NCBI GenBank assembly: GCA_030638205.1
Contig: DAOWFB010000132.1
Location: 1-29,202, forward strand
Direction of reading: 5' to 3'
Length of the DNA stretch: 29,202 nucleotides
Source: Thalassospiraceae bacterium
GTDB taxonomy: Bacteria; Pseudomonadota; Alphaproteobacteria; Rhodospirillales; Magnetovibrionaceae
In this document: positions 23,034-29,202 of the stretch, one piece after another
How positions within the stretch are numbered: the stretch's first letter is position 1
Layout: each line of letters opens with the position of its first letter
Program-made: the position numbers and the translations under genes
The notes under the pieces: generated by a model
The model's database searches: none
The model's input: the letters and a program-made list of their open reading frames with translations, nothing else
Told to the model about the DNA's origin: nothing

Positions 23034-23770
23034 CAGATGCTTCCTGCCTGTTTTTTGTCGGACTCGATATCGCCATCGACAAAGCTAATGACCCGCCGGG
23101 CATAGGCCGCCATATTATCTTCATGGGTGACGATGATCACGGTTAGCCCCCTATCCCGATTGAGTCTGGACAGAAGCTGCATAAATTCGTGGCTACGTTT
23201 TGTGTCGAGATTACCGGTTGGCTCATCAGCCAGCAGCACCGACGGTTCGGTAACGATGGCGCGGGCAATGGCAACGCGCTGTTGCTGACCCCCGGACAGT
23301 TCCGCCGGCGTATGATTTTCTCGACCGTCGAGACCGACTGTCTCCAGCGCCTTGCGGGCAAGCATGCTACGCTCATCCGCCGCCAACCCCCGATAAATAA
23401 GTGGCAATTCGACATTTTCCTGCGCCGAAGTCCGGTCCAGCAAGTTGAACCCCTGAAATACAAAACCTATAAAATTACGCCGCAACAATGCCCGCTGATC
23501 CCGTGATAACCTTCTCACATCAACACCACTGAAGTAATAAGAGCCGCTAGTAGGACTATCCAAGCAGCCAACGAGATTCATGCAGGTCGACTTGCCTGAT
23601 CCGCTGGCCCCCATCACAGCCACAAACTCACCCTCGTGGATACACATATCCACGTTGTTGAGCGCCCGCACCATCGTTTTGTCCCGACCGTAAACCTTGT
23701 TCACGCTATTCAGTTCGATTAAAGCGGGAGGAAGATCGTTACCGCTATGTGATGAGGGCGCAGTATTCAT
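23033..23770 (-). CDS. MacB/LolD-type ABC transporter ATP-binding protein
   Basis: Cytoplasmic ATPase of the exporter, 245 residues. Motifs are Walker A GASGSGKST at 54-62, a Q-loop FVFQGFNLLDRTSAQENVEL, the signature LSGGQQQRVAIARAI, and Walker B VLLADEPTGNLD, which is the MacB/LolD/FtsE subfamily form. His-switch VTHED follows. An extra N-terminal segment of about 17 polar residues precedes the core. It is coupled to macA by a 4-base overlap and to the permease by a one-base overlap, so the three act as one pump. Confidence 0.94.
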   Translation of the reverse strand: MNTAPSSHSGNDLPPALIELNSVNKVYGRDKTMVRALNNVDMCIHEGEFVAVMGASGSGKSTCMNLVGCLDSPTSGSYYFSGVDVRRLSRDQRALLRRNFIGFVFQGFNLLDRTSAQENVELPLIYRGLAADERSMLARKALETVGLDGRENHTPAELSGGQQQRVAIARAIVTEPSVLLADEPTGNLDTKRSHEFMQLLSRLNRDRGLTVIIVTHEDNMAAYARRVISFVDGDIESDKKQAGSI

Positions 23771-25074
23771 TTTGGCTTCTCCAAAACATCAATCAGCAAT
23801 TCAGTTCCAGGTCTGATATCGCCCTTAACTACCGCTGTCATGCGCCCGTCCGTAACCCCGATAACGATGGGGATAGCGGTGGGCTTGCCGTCGTTTAAAA
23901 ACCAGACCCTGTTATTTCCGTCAGCGCCCGCCTTGGGACGGGTAGGTTTTTTAGTGGGCTTGCGGCGGGAATGCCATGGCATGCTTGCGGCTAAAACACT
24001 GCCGCCGGACTTGGCGCTGGTTTTTTTATTAGGATCAGGGGGCGTGAAACGCAAAGCCCCATTGGGAACCAGCACAGCGTCTTCCACCCGTTCAATCACG
24101 ATGTCCGCTGTGGCGGTCATGCCGGGGCGCAGCAGAAGGTCTGGGTTTTCCACACTCAACAACGCCATATAGCTGACCACACCATCAACGCGTTGAGGCG
24201 CGTAACGCAATTGTTTGATTTGCGCGGGAAAACGTAGCTTCGGATGAGCATCAACCGTGAATGTGGCATGCTGCCCCTCCCGCACCCTGCCCACGTCGGC
24301 CTCATCCACATCCACATGAAGTTCCATGCGGTGAAGATCATCGGCAATTGTAAACAAGTCTGGGGTTTGAAATGAGGCCGCTACCGTTTGCCCCGGTTCG
24401 ATATTCCGTTTGAGGATAATGCCGTCGATGGGCGAGCGAATAACCGTCTTCTTTGTGTCCATTTCAACGGCCTCAAGAGTGGCCTTGGCGTGATCAACCT
24501 GTGCCTTGGCACCGGCGAATTTGGCCTTGGAGCGAAAAAAAGCTGCCCGCTCGACTTCAAACTTCTGCGGGGGACAAAGCCCCTGCGCAACTAGTTTCTT
24601 GCATCTCTCGAAGCTGTGACGAACTTCCGGAAAATTCGCTTCCTCTTCCTCTTGTAGTTTTGCCTCAGCCCCCGCAAGTGTGGCTCGTGCCTGTGCGACA
24701 CGGGTCTTGACTTGATCCACATTCAACTGTGCCAGAATTTGGCCCTGACGCACCGGGTCATTAAAATCGACATTTACCTGGGCTATGGTTCCCGATAATT
24801 CACTGCCGACGACAACTTGATTGATGGGTTGTAACGTGCCGGTAGCCGTCACCTTGACGGCAAGGCTCCCCTGTTTTGCCTCGCTGGTCTTGTATTGAAA
24901 GACGCTGGCACCATTTTGGCCATAGACAGCCATGCCCCCGCCGCCTACCACTACCAGCAAAACAGCAATCAGCAAAAACTTCCATTTCCTGCTGCGCCAG
25001 CCCGGTTCTTCATCTAGGCTCAGGGCGCGGGTTATTGCTTCATCCGGGTTTCTTGTCTCTTCATTACTTATCAT
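23767..25074 (-). CDS. MacA/HlyD-type periplasmic adaptor protein
   Basis: Membrane-fusion protein linking the MacB-type pump to an outer-membrane channel, 435 residues. A cytoplasmic N-terminus of about 30 residues is followed by one helix (KFLLIAVLLVVVGGGGMAVY). A lipoyl half (GTLQPINQVVVGSELSGTIA), an alpha-hairpin at about 115-205 and the second lipoyl half (VIRSPIDGIILKRNIEPGQT) then follow, with a beta-barrel domain after that. Odd features are Cys158 and Cys167 in the hairpin, which could form a disulfide, and a Lys/Arg-rich insert at about 367-381 (HSRRKPTKKPTRPK) before the membrane-proximal domain. It overlaps the upstream DsbD-like gene by 4 bases. Confidence 0.93.
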   Translation of the reverse strand: MISNEETRNPDEAITRALSLDEEPGWRSRKWKFLLIAVLLVVVGGGGMAVYGQNGASVFQYKTSEAKQGSLAVKVTATGTLQPINQVVVGSELSGTIAQVNVDFNDPVRQGQILAQLNVDQVKTRVAQARATLAGAEAKLQEEEEANFPEVRHSFERCKKLVAQGLCPPQKFEVERAAFFRSKAKFAGAKAQVDHAKATLEAVEMDTKKTVIRSPIDGIILKRNIEPGQTVAASFQTPDLFTIADDLHRMELHVDVDEADVGRVREGQHATFTVDAHPKLRFPAQIKQLRYAPQRVDGVVSYMALLSVENPDLLLRPGMTATADIVIERVEDAVLVPNGALRFTPPDPNKKTSAKSGGSVLAASMPWHSRRKPTKKPTRPKAGADGNNRVWFLNDGKPTAIPIVIGVTDGRMTAVVKGDIRPGTELLIDVLEKPK

Positions 25075-25856
25075 AATAGGGAATCCGTAACCGTTGTTTC
25101 AACCTGGGGCGAAGAGGAATTGGGAACGGAAGCCTCGCTCGGGGCCCCCGTCAGGCTGGTCGATCCCAATAAAAATAGCTTTACCCCCATCAAGATCACA
25201 ATCACGCTGCTTAGCCTCTGTAGTAGAGATTGATGTTGTGGAATCGCCTTGCGTATTTTTCCAGAGAACCAGCCCGCCGCACCCCCGATGTAATAAATTG
25301 GAGAAGCCGAGGTGCCGAGGCCGAACAAAAGCGCAAGGACGCCACCCGTCACCATCGACTTGGTCGAGGCGGCATACAGCAATACGGCGGATAAGGGCAA
25401 ACATGGCATCAGGCTGGTGACCACCCCCATGGTCGCCATGTGCCGATATGTCTGCCACTTAGATTTTGTCTTATCCTGTAGATTTCCGTGCGGTCGACAT
25501 GAACCCCGACGACGCCAAACCGCAATGCCTACCAGCATAATTAGCAGACCGCCAATGCATAAAAACCAGCCGGGTTTAACCGTTTCAAGCACAACCGAGC
25601 CGGCCAGACCGGACAAGGCCCCGATCACGCCATAAGTCGACACCTTGAATATTATGAATACAACCGTTGCAAAGAAACCGCCTTCAAATTTATCCTGTGT
25701 CCCGAAAACGTAGGATCCGATCAGGGGCAAACAAGAAAAGCTACACAAAGTCAAACCGTAGAAAAATCCCATCACCAGCACGCCGCCATAAATGCTCTCA
25801 AAATTCTTCAACAAAGAGAGGTGAGTTAGAAATTCATAGCTGCCTGCTTCGTTCAT
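25071..25856 (-). CDS. DsbD/CcdA-like (DsbD_2 / TauE-SafE superfamily) membrane protein
   Basis: Polytopic membrane protein of 261 residues with about six helices in two half-repeats. The first half has FFYGLTLCSFSCLPLIGSYV near 31-50 and the second GVVTSLMPCLPLSAVLLYAA near 144-163; Cys-Pro pairs in these positions are typical of CcdA/DsbD and UreH-like families that pass thiol reducing power across the membrane. The middle loop (RRRGSCRPHGNLQDKTKSKW) is basic and contains one Cys. It is coupled by 4-base overlaps to the activator upstream and macA downstream. A thiol/electron conduit to the periplasm is the natural reading but metal or sulfite transport is not excluded. Confidence 0.82.
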   Translation of the reverse strand: MNEAGSYEFLTHLSLLKNFESIYGGVLVMGFFYGLTLCSFSCLPLIGSYVFGTQDKFEGGFFATVVFIIFKVSTYGVIGALSGLAGSVVLETVKPGWFLCIGGLLIMLVGIAVWRRRGSCRPHGNLQDKTKSKWQTYRHMATMGVVTSLMPCLPLSAVLLYAASTKSMVTGGVLALLFGLGTSASPIYYIGGAAGWFSGKIRKAIPQHQSLLQRLSSVIVILMGVKLFLLGSTSLTGAPSEASVPNSSSPQVETTVTDSLL

Positions 25857-26674
25857 GATGTTTCGGCCTCCAGTGTATGGCCATATAATTTTTCCTCTCG
25901 TGCAATCAGGGCCGCGCCTACTGCGGTGGTAACCTGTGGCACACTCGGTGGAACATAGAGATCGGTGACCAGCTCATCTTCCAGGGCCTTTTTCAGTCCA
26001 CCATTGAGGGCGGGACCGCCATCAAAGAAGACAGTGTCATTAACGCCCACCCGCTTGATCATGCGACCAATTCGTTTGGCGATGGCGTAGTGGGCCCCGG
26101 CGGCGATGTCGGCTTTTGTTTTGCGCCGCGCCAGCAGTGAAATGACCTCGGATTCAGCAAAAACGGCACAGGTGGAATTGATACGTATGGGAACCTTTGA
26201 CTGAAGCGAAGTTTCCCCCAACTCAGTCACATTAATTTCCAAAATTCGGCACAGGGTTTCCAAAAAACGACCAGTGCCGGCGGCACATTTGTCGTTCATT
26301 GAGAAGTTCTTGGTAACACCATCATCGTCCAGACCGATCACCTTGCTGTCCTGACCGCCAATGTTAATGACGGTACGCACGGTAAGCCCGGCCTGCGTAC
26401 CGTACCAGGTGGCCCCTTTGACGTTGGCGGTGATTTCACTGATGGTGGAACTTGCAAACTTCACAAGGCGGCGACCGTATCCGGTAGAGGTTACGCCCTG
26501 AATATCATCTTGTTGCAAGCCGAGATCTTGCAGCAGATTATCCAGTATCTGCTGAGCGGTTTCTTCACAATGCACACCGGTTGGTGCCACCTTGTGACCC
26601 ATAATATTTTCGTCATTGATCACGGCCACTTTGGTAGTAGACGATCCGATGTCAATACCTACGTAATAACTCAT
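25853..26674 (-). CDS. BadF/BcrA/HgdC-type ATPase: activator (reductase) of a double-cubane-cluster or 2-hydroxyacyl-CoA dehydratase-like protein
   Basis: Homodimeric ATP-hydrolysing iron-sulfur protein that fires low-potential electrons into a partner cluster protein. It is 273 residues, the single-domain HgdC size. The ASKHA fold is shown by GIDIGSSTTKVAV at 6-18, INIGGQDSKVI at 103-113 and FFDGGPALNGGL at 216-227. The two cysteines that jointly hold the dimer-bridging [4Fe-4S] cluster are Cys130 in NDKCAAGTGRF and Cys169 in INSTCAVFAESEV. AAGGA lies shortly before the ATG. The predicted partner is directly upstream, 31 bases away; the downstream membrane gene overlaps by 4 bases. Confidence 0.94.
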   Translation of the reverse strand: MSYYVGIDIGSSTTKVAVINDENIMGHKVAPTGVHCEETAQQILDNLLQDLGLQQDDIQGVTSTGYGRRLVKFASSTISEITANVKGATWYGTQAGLTVRTVINIGGQDSKVIGLDDDGVTKNFSMNDKCAAGTGRFLETLCRILEINVTELGETSLQSKVPIRINSTCAVFAESEVISLLARRKTKADIAAGAHYAIAKRIGRMIKRVGVNDTVFFDGGPALNGGLKKALEDELVTDLYVPPSVPQVTTAVGAALIAREEKLYGHTLEAETS

Positions 26675-26705
26675 TACTATTCCTTGTTTACTAAGACCGC
26701 GAACA

Positions 26706-27980
26706 TTAAGCGCGCCGACGGCCCTTCAGCGTTTCCATAAATGCCTCAATGCGGGTTCTAAGTTGCTCCACATCCTGAGGGCTGTAGTCAGTTTCTATCT
26801 TCAACATGGGAACCCCTTTTTCCTTCATGATCTTCTCGGTGATGTTGGTTTCAACATCATAAGGATGACAACCTTTCAAGATGTGATAGATGACACCCTC
26901 CACTTGATAGTCATCGATCAGTTGTAGGAGGCGATCCTTTCGATCGATGGAAGTGGAAAAAATTGGACAGGAAGACGGCAACATATAACGATCGGCAATG
27001 GCGTGGACCATGTCCGACATCATGCCTTCGTCTACCGCCACTTTGTCGTGTAGATAGCGGTTCGAGGTGCAGAACTCGTCGGCAACCATAACCCCGCCCA
27101 TTTCTTCGATGATCGTGGGAATTTTCCAGTTTGGGAAAACCATGGGAGAGCCTGTTATCATAATACGAGGTGCCGCCGGCTTGGCGACGCTTTCCTGATT
27201 TTGAACTCGCTTTTCAAGTTCATCGTTCAGGAGAGACATAGCCGCCGTCCAGCTTTCCACATGATCATAAAAATAGGCGTTCAAAGCTTCCAGTGCGTCG
27301 CGCCCGTGAATCACTGGATGTTTCGACTTGCGAATTTCGTGGAAGCGGTCGAACTGAACTTGGGCCTTTTGGATTAAGTTGATAGCACCGCGCAAGCGAC
27401 GACGGGTAACCTTGGTTCCTGTTACCTTTTCGACCCTGCTCTTGAACTCCACGACTTGATTTAGCCACAATGCCCGAGACGCTTCCGCCTCCTTTACCCG
27501 GGACATGTCCATCATCATAACGGGGGTGTGCTCCTCGATAATGGCCGCCATTTTCGTTTTCCAATCACAACTGGCGGGGACTACCACCAAGTCGCAGTCC
27601 TGATAAAAAGACAAAATAGGCAATGTCGTTAACCCGACCTCGGACTTGATCATGGGGCAGGCACTATCGGGCAGATAATCCTCTCCGATCTCTACGGAAT
27701 CGTAGGTTCCCGAACATAGCCGCACGGGTTGCCCCCCGGCGGCATAGATGATTTCCTCAGGCACGAACAGGCAATAGGTGCCTATGGTCTTGCGCCCCTT
27801 CTCCCGTGGAACAACCCCTTCTCCACCTTTGGTAAAAGCTTCGAATATGCGGTCGAAGTAAGCCATATTTTGTGGCCGGGTGTTTTCATCCTCCATCCCG
27901 TCGAATATTTCACGCACCGTCATCGCTAGGTTGACCTGGAGCTTCTTGGTCAGCCGCCGCTTTCTTTCTTCCTTATCCAT
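26706..27980 (-). CDS. Double-cubane-cluster protein (DCCP)-like reductase, 2-hydroxyacyl-CoA dehydratase D family
   Basis: Single-subunit member of the HgdB/BcrB-BcrC/FldC superfamily (424 residues). Key features: IGTYCLFVPEEIIYAAGGQP at 66-85, RLCSG at 87-91, DSACPMIKSE at 105-114, QDCDLVVVPASCDWKTK at 127-143, DEFCTSNRY at 301-309, PSSCPIFS at 335-342 and ILKGCHPYDVE at 367-377. There are eight cysteines (70, 89, 108, 129, 138, 304, 338, 371), enough for the double-cubane [Fe8S9] type of cluster. True dehydratases and benzoyl-CoA reductases are made of two or four subunits; only one homologue is present here with one activator, as in DCCP/DCCP-reductase and E. coli YjiM/YjiL. Known DCCPs reduce small molecules such as acetylene; the physiological substrate is unknown. 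It is 5 bases downstream of the NapH-type gene. Confidence 0.85.
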   Translation of the reverse strand: MDKEERKRRLTKKLQVNLAMTVREIFDGMEDENTRPQNMAYFDRIFEAFTKGGEGVVPREKGRKTIGTYCLFVPEEIIYAAGGQPVRLCSGTYDSVEIGEDYLPDSACPMIKSEVGLTTLPILSFYQDCDLVVVPASCDWKTKMAAIIEEHTPVMMMDMSRVKEAEASRALWLNQVVEFKSRVEKVTGTKVTRRRLRGAINLIQKAQVQFDRFHEIRKSKHPVIHGRDALEALNAYFYDHVESWTAAMSLLNDELEKRVQNQESVAKPAAPRIMITGSPMVFPNWKIPTIIEEMGGVMVADEFCTSNRYLHDKVAVDEGMMSDMVHAIADRYMLPSSCPIFSTSIDRKDRLLQLIDDYQVEGVIYHILKGCHPYDVETNITEKIMKEKGVPMLKIETDYSPQDVEQLRTRIEAFMETLKGRRRA

Positions 27981-27985
27981 ATCCG

Positions 27986-28966
27986 TTATGCTCCGAACTT
28001 ATTATTATTGCTGTTGTTGCCATCGCCCAGTTCCTGTCTTTTCAGAAACCCGCTTTTCGTTGCAGAAAAGATGGGTATGCCGCAAAAGCGAGCTTGCAGG
28101 GCATTGTCTTCGGGACAAACCTCCACACAACGGAGACACAGGGTGCAGTCCTGAGTTACTAAATTAGTTAGAACCTTTTCTTCCTCGATCTCTCGAATTT
28201 CCATTGGGCAAGCGCGTGAACAGTTGCCGCAACGAGTGCAACTTTGGGGGTCTTTCTTCAAGCTAAGTAGCCCGATCTTGTCGAACAACGACAACACCGC
28301 CAGCATCGGACAATAAGAACAAAGGAATCTTCGCTTGACGAAAGACGTGGTGAAAAACAAACCTGTCGTAACAACCCCGAGAGAGGTCAGTCCAATTTTA
28401 ACATTGCTGGAAAAATCGACATAGAACTGGCTGAAATCACCATTGAAAACCGGCAAAATTAAACGTGCAGGACAAATTTGACAGAAAGATACGGACCAAT
28501 CGCGAGATAGAGTGTCCATACCGAAAATCGAGTTGGCGATACCTAGTGGAATAAGGATCAGCAATACCAGAATAATGTACTTGATCGACCTGTTGCGTTT
28601 GCGGTTCACCCAAGTGAAGCGGGAAAGATCGATGGAAAAGAAGCTGCGCAGTTTGCTCATCAAATCCTGCAGGAACCCAAAAGGGCATATCCAACCACAC
28701 CATGCCTTATTCAAGACGATAGCCCATAGCGCGACAATCCCCAGGGCTTTAGCCAGCCGTATGCCAGCATCACCAAGAAATTCATCGAAAGGGCGACTTA
28801 ACATATGTTGGAACCCGATCAGGAAGCAGCCGCCACCCCGGTCATCCATGTAGGCACATGAAAACGTCGGCATACGATTGCCGAGATCAACGGCGAATAG
28901 CCCCCCATAAACTAAAATAATAAAAGAGACGAATTGTACCGCCATCCTTAACCGATAGACCTTCAT
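27986..28966 (-). CDS. NapH/NosR-type membrane polyferredoxin
   Basis: Membrane 4Fe-4S protein, 326 residues, probably moving electrons between the quinone pool or periplasm and a cytoplasmic acceptor. About four to five helices carry cysteine pairs: CGWICPFGFLQDL at 90-102, CQICP at 162-166 and CSYCP at 216-220. Two classic ferredoxin motifs follow: CTRCGNCSRACP at 243-254 and CTLCLRCVEVCP at 274-285. The C-terminus is a low-complexity Asn-rich tail (GDGNNSNNNKFGA). NapH is about 280-290 residues and has fewer membrane Cys pairs. It overlaps the upstream gene by 4 bases and precedes the DCCP-like gene by 5, so it is the likely electron source for that system. Confidence 0.9.
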   Translation of the reverse strand: MKVYRLRMAVQFVSFIILVYGGLFAVDLGNRMPTFSCAYMDDRGGGCFLIGFQHMLSRPFDEFLGDAGIRLAKALGIVALWAIVLNKAWCGWICPFGFLQDLMSKLRSFFSIDLSRFTWVNRKRNRSIKYIILVLLILIPLGIANSIFGMDTLSRDWSVSFCQICPARLILPVFNGDFSQFYVDFSSNVKIGLTSLGVVTTGLFFTTSFVKRRFLCSYCPMLAVLSLFDKIGLLSLKKDPQSCTRCGNCSRACPMEIREIEEEKVLTNLVTQDCTLCLRCVEVCPEDNALQARFCGIPIFSATKSGFLKRQELGDGNNSNNNKFGA

Positions 28967-29202
28967 GCCTTGAGTCTCCTGCGTTTTCTTCTAATTGCGA
29001 TAGCGCCGCCGGCGACGATTATAACGCCCGCCAGAACCAAAAAGCTGACACTGCGGCTTTCCCAATCAAGTCGCGACGGGAATACCCGCAACGGCAACGT
29101 CGCGATGTAGCGTTCGCCGTGATAGTGCTGACCGTTCAGCATTCCCATCTCATGGGTGGTGTGCTCCAGGGTCACTAGATAGTCCTCGGACTTTCGGCGG
29201 TC
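28963..29202 (-). CDS. C-terminal part of an unrecognised membrane-anchored protein (partial, 5' end beyond right edge)
   Basis: The minus-strand frame is open to the window edge, so the true start lies outside. The visible 79 residues begin DRRKSEDYLVTLEHTTHEMG and continue with a His/Met-containing stretch (HEMGMLNGQHYHGE), then YIATLPLRVFPSRLDW, a single helix (VSFLVLAGVIIVAGGAIAI) and a basic tail RRKRRRLKA. This predicts a periplasmic domain anchored by a C-terminal helix. I do not recognise the family. The spaced His and Met residues could bind copper or haem. The stop overlaps the NapH-type start by 4 bases, so it is in the same operon. A GTG at 29175 is not a good start because homologous-looking sequence continues upstream. 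Confidence 0.7.
   Translation of the reverse strand, partial: DRRKSEDYLVTLEHTTHEMGMLNGQHYHGERYIATLPLRVFPSRLDWESRSVSFLVLAGVIIVAGGAIAIRRKRRRLKA

Larger units (their letters stand above)
19994..29202 (-). other. Eleven-gene (or longer) envelope-linked DCCP operon
   Basis: All genes lie on the minus strand with gaps of 0-31 bases and seven start/stop overlaps. Order of transcription: anchored unknown, NapH-type polyferredoxin, DCCP-like reductase, activator, DsbD-like protein, MacA, ATPase, MacB-type permease, TonB, ExbB, ExbD. No internal terminator or promoter is seen. The promoter lies beyond the right edge. The 60-base gap at 19934-19993 separates it from the converging Liv-type operon. Confidence 0.85.

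Noticed and set aside
26706..27980. Annotation as 2-hydroxyacyl-CoA dehydratase or benzoyl-CoA reductase subunit
   Set aside because: No second subunit and no CoA-pathway genes are present in the window; the single-subunit plus activator arrangement fits DCCP better.

Overview
The window looks like the chromosome of a facultatively anaerobic or microaerophilic Gram-negative alphaproteobacterium, possibly Rhodospirillales-like. This rests on a complete ccoNOQP-ccoGHIS set, an FNR/FixK-type operator, a Tat-exported branched-chain amino-acid type binding protein and TonB/ExbBD. The species cannot be named from the sequence. No rRNA, tRNA or CRISPR array is visible.

Layout. (1) 1-4451, minus strand: molybdenum supply, read moeA > moaB > modA > modB > modC; modC runs off the left edge. 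(2) 4452-4770: spacer with a bidirectional terminator hairpin and a doubtful 46-codon ORF. (3) 4771-12607, minus strand: the cbb3 oxidase operon ccoN-O-Q-P and its assembly genes ccoG-H-I-S. ccoQ (10221-10400) is short but clear. (4) 12608-12832: divergent promoter region with one perfectly symmetric FNR/FixK box, facing ccoN on one side and a TauE/SafE (DsbD_2) membrane protein on the other. (5) 13613-14701: disturbed DNA with a second FNR-like palindrome, a 26-codon membrane microprotein ORF, a 173-bp direct repeat of the 3' end of the TauE/SafE gene, and a decayed IS3-family transposase. (6) 14702-19933, plus strand: a complete LivKHMGF-type ABC importer with a Tat-dependent binding protein. 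(7) 19994-29202, minus strand: one tightly packed operon, cut by the right edge, of at least eleven genes: a membrane-anchored unknown > NapH-type polyferredoxin > double-cubane-cluster-protein (DCCP)-like reductase > its ATPase activator > DsbD/CcdA-like membrane protein > MacA > LolD/MacB-type ATPase > MacB-type permease > TonB > ExbB > ExbD.

How the parts may work together. Regions 1-4 are conventional: molybdate uptake and cofactor assembly, and a high-affinity oxidase with its copper and haem maturation genes under oxygen-responsive control. Region 7 is the unusual part. Start/stop overlaps couple an ATP-driven low-potential [Fe-S] reductase pair to a membrane electron-transfer protein, a likely thiol/electron conduit, a tripartite-type efflux pump and a private TonB energiser. 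My inference is an envelope-linked reductive system that moves a compound across the cell envelope and reduces it, or exports the product. The substrate cannot be read from the sequence. By eye, regions 1-3 are AT-richer than region 7, so region 7 may have a different history.
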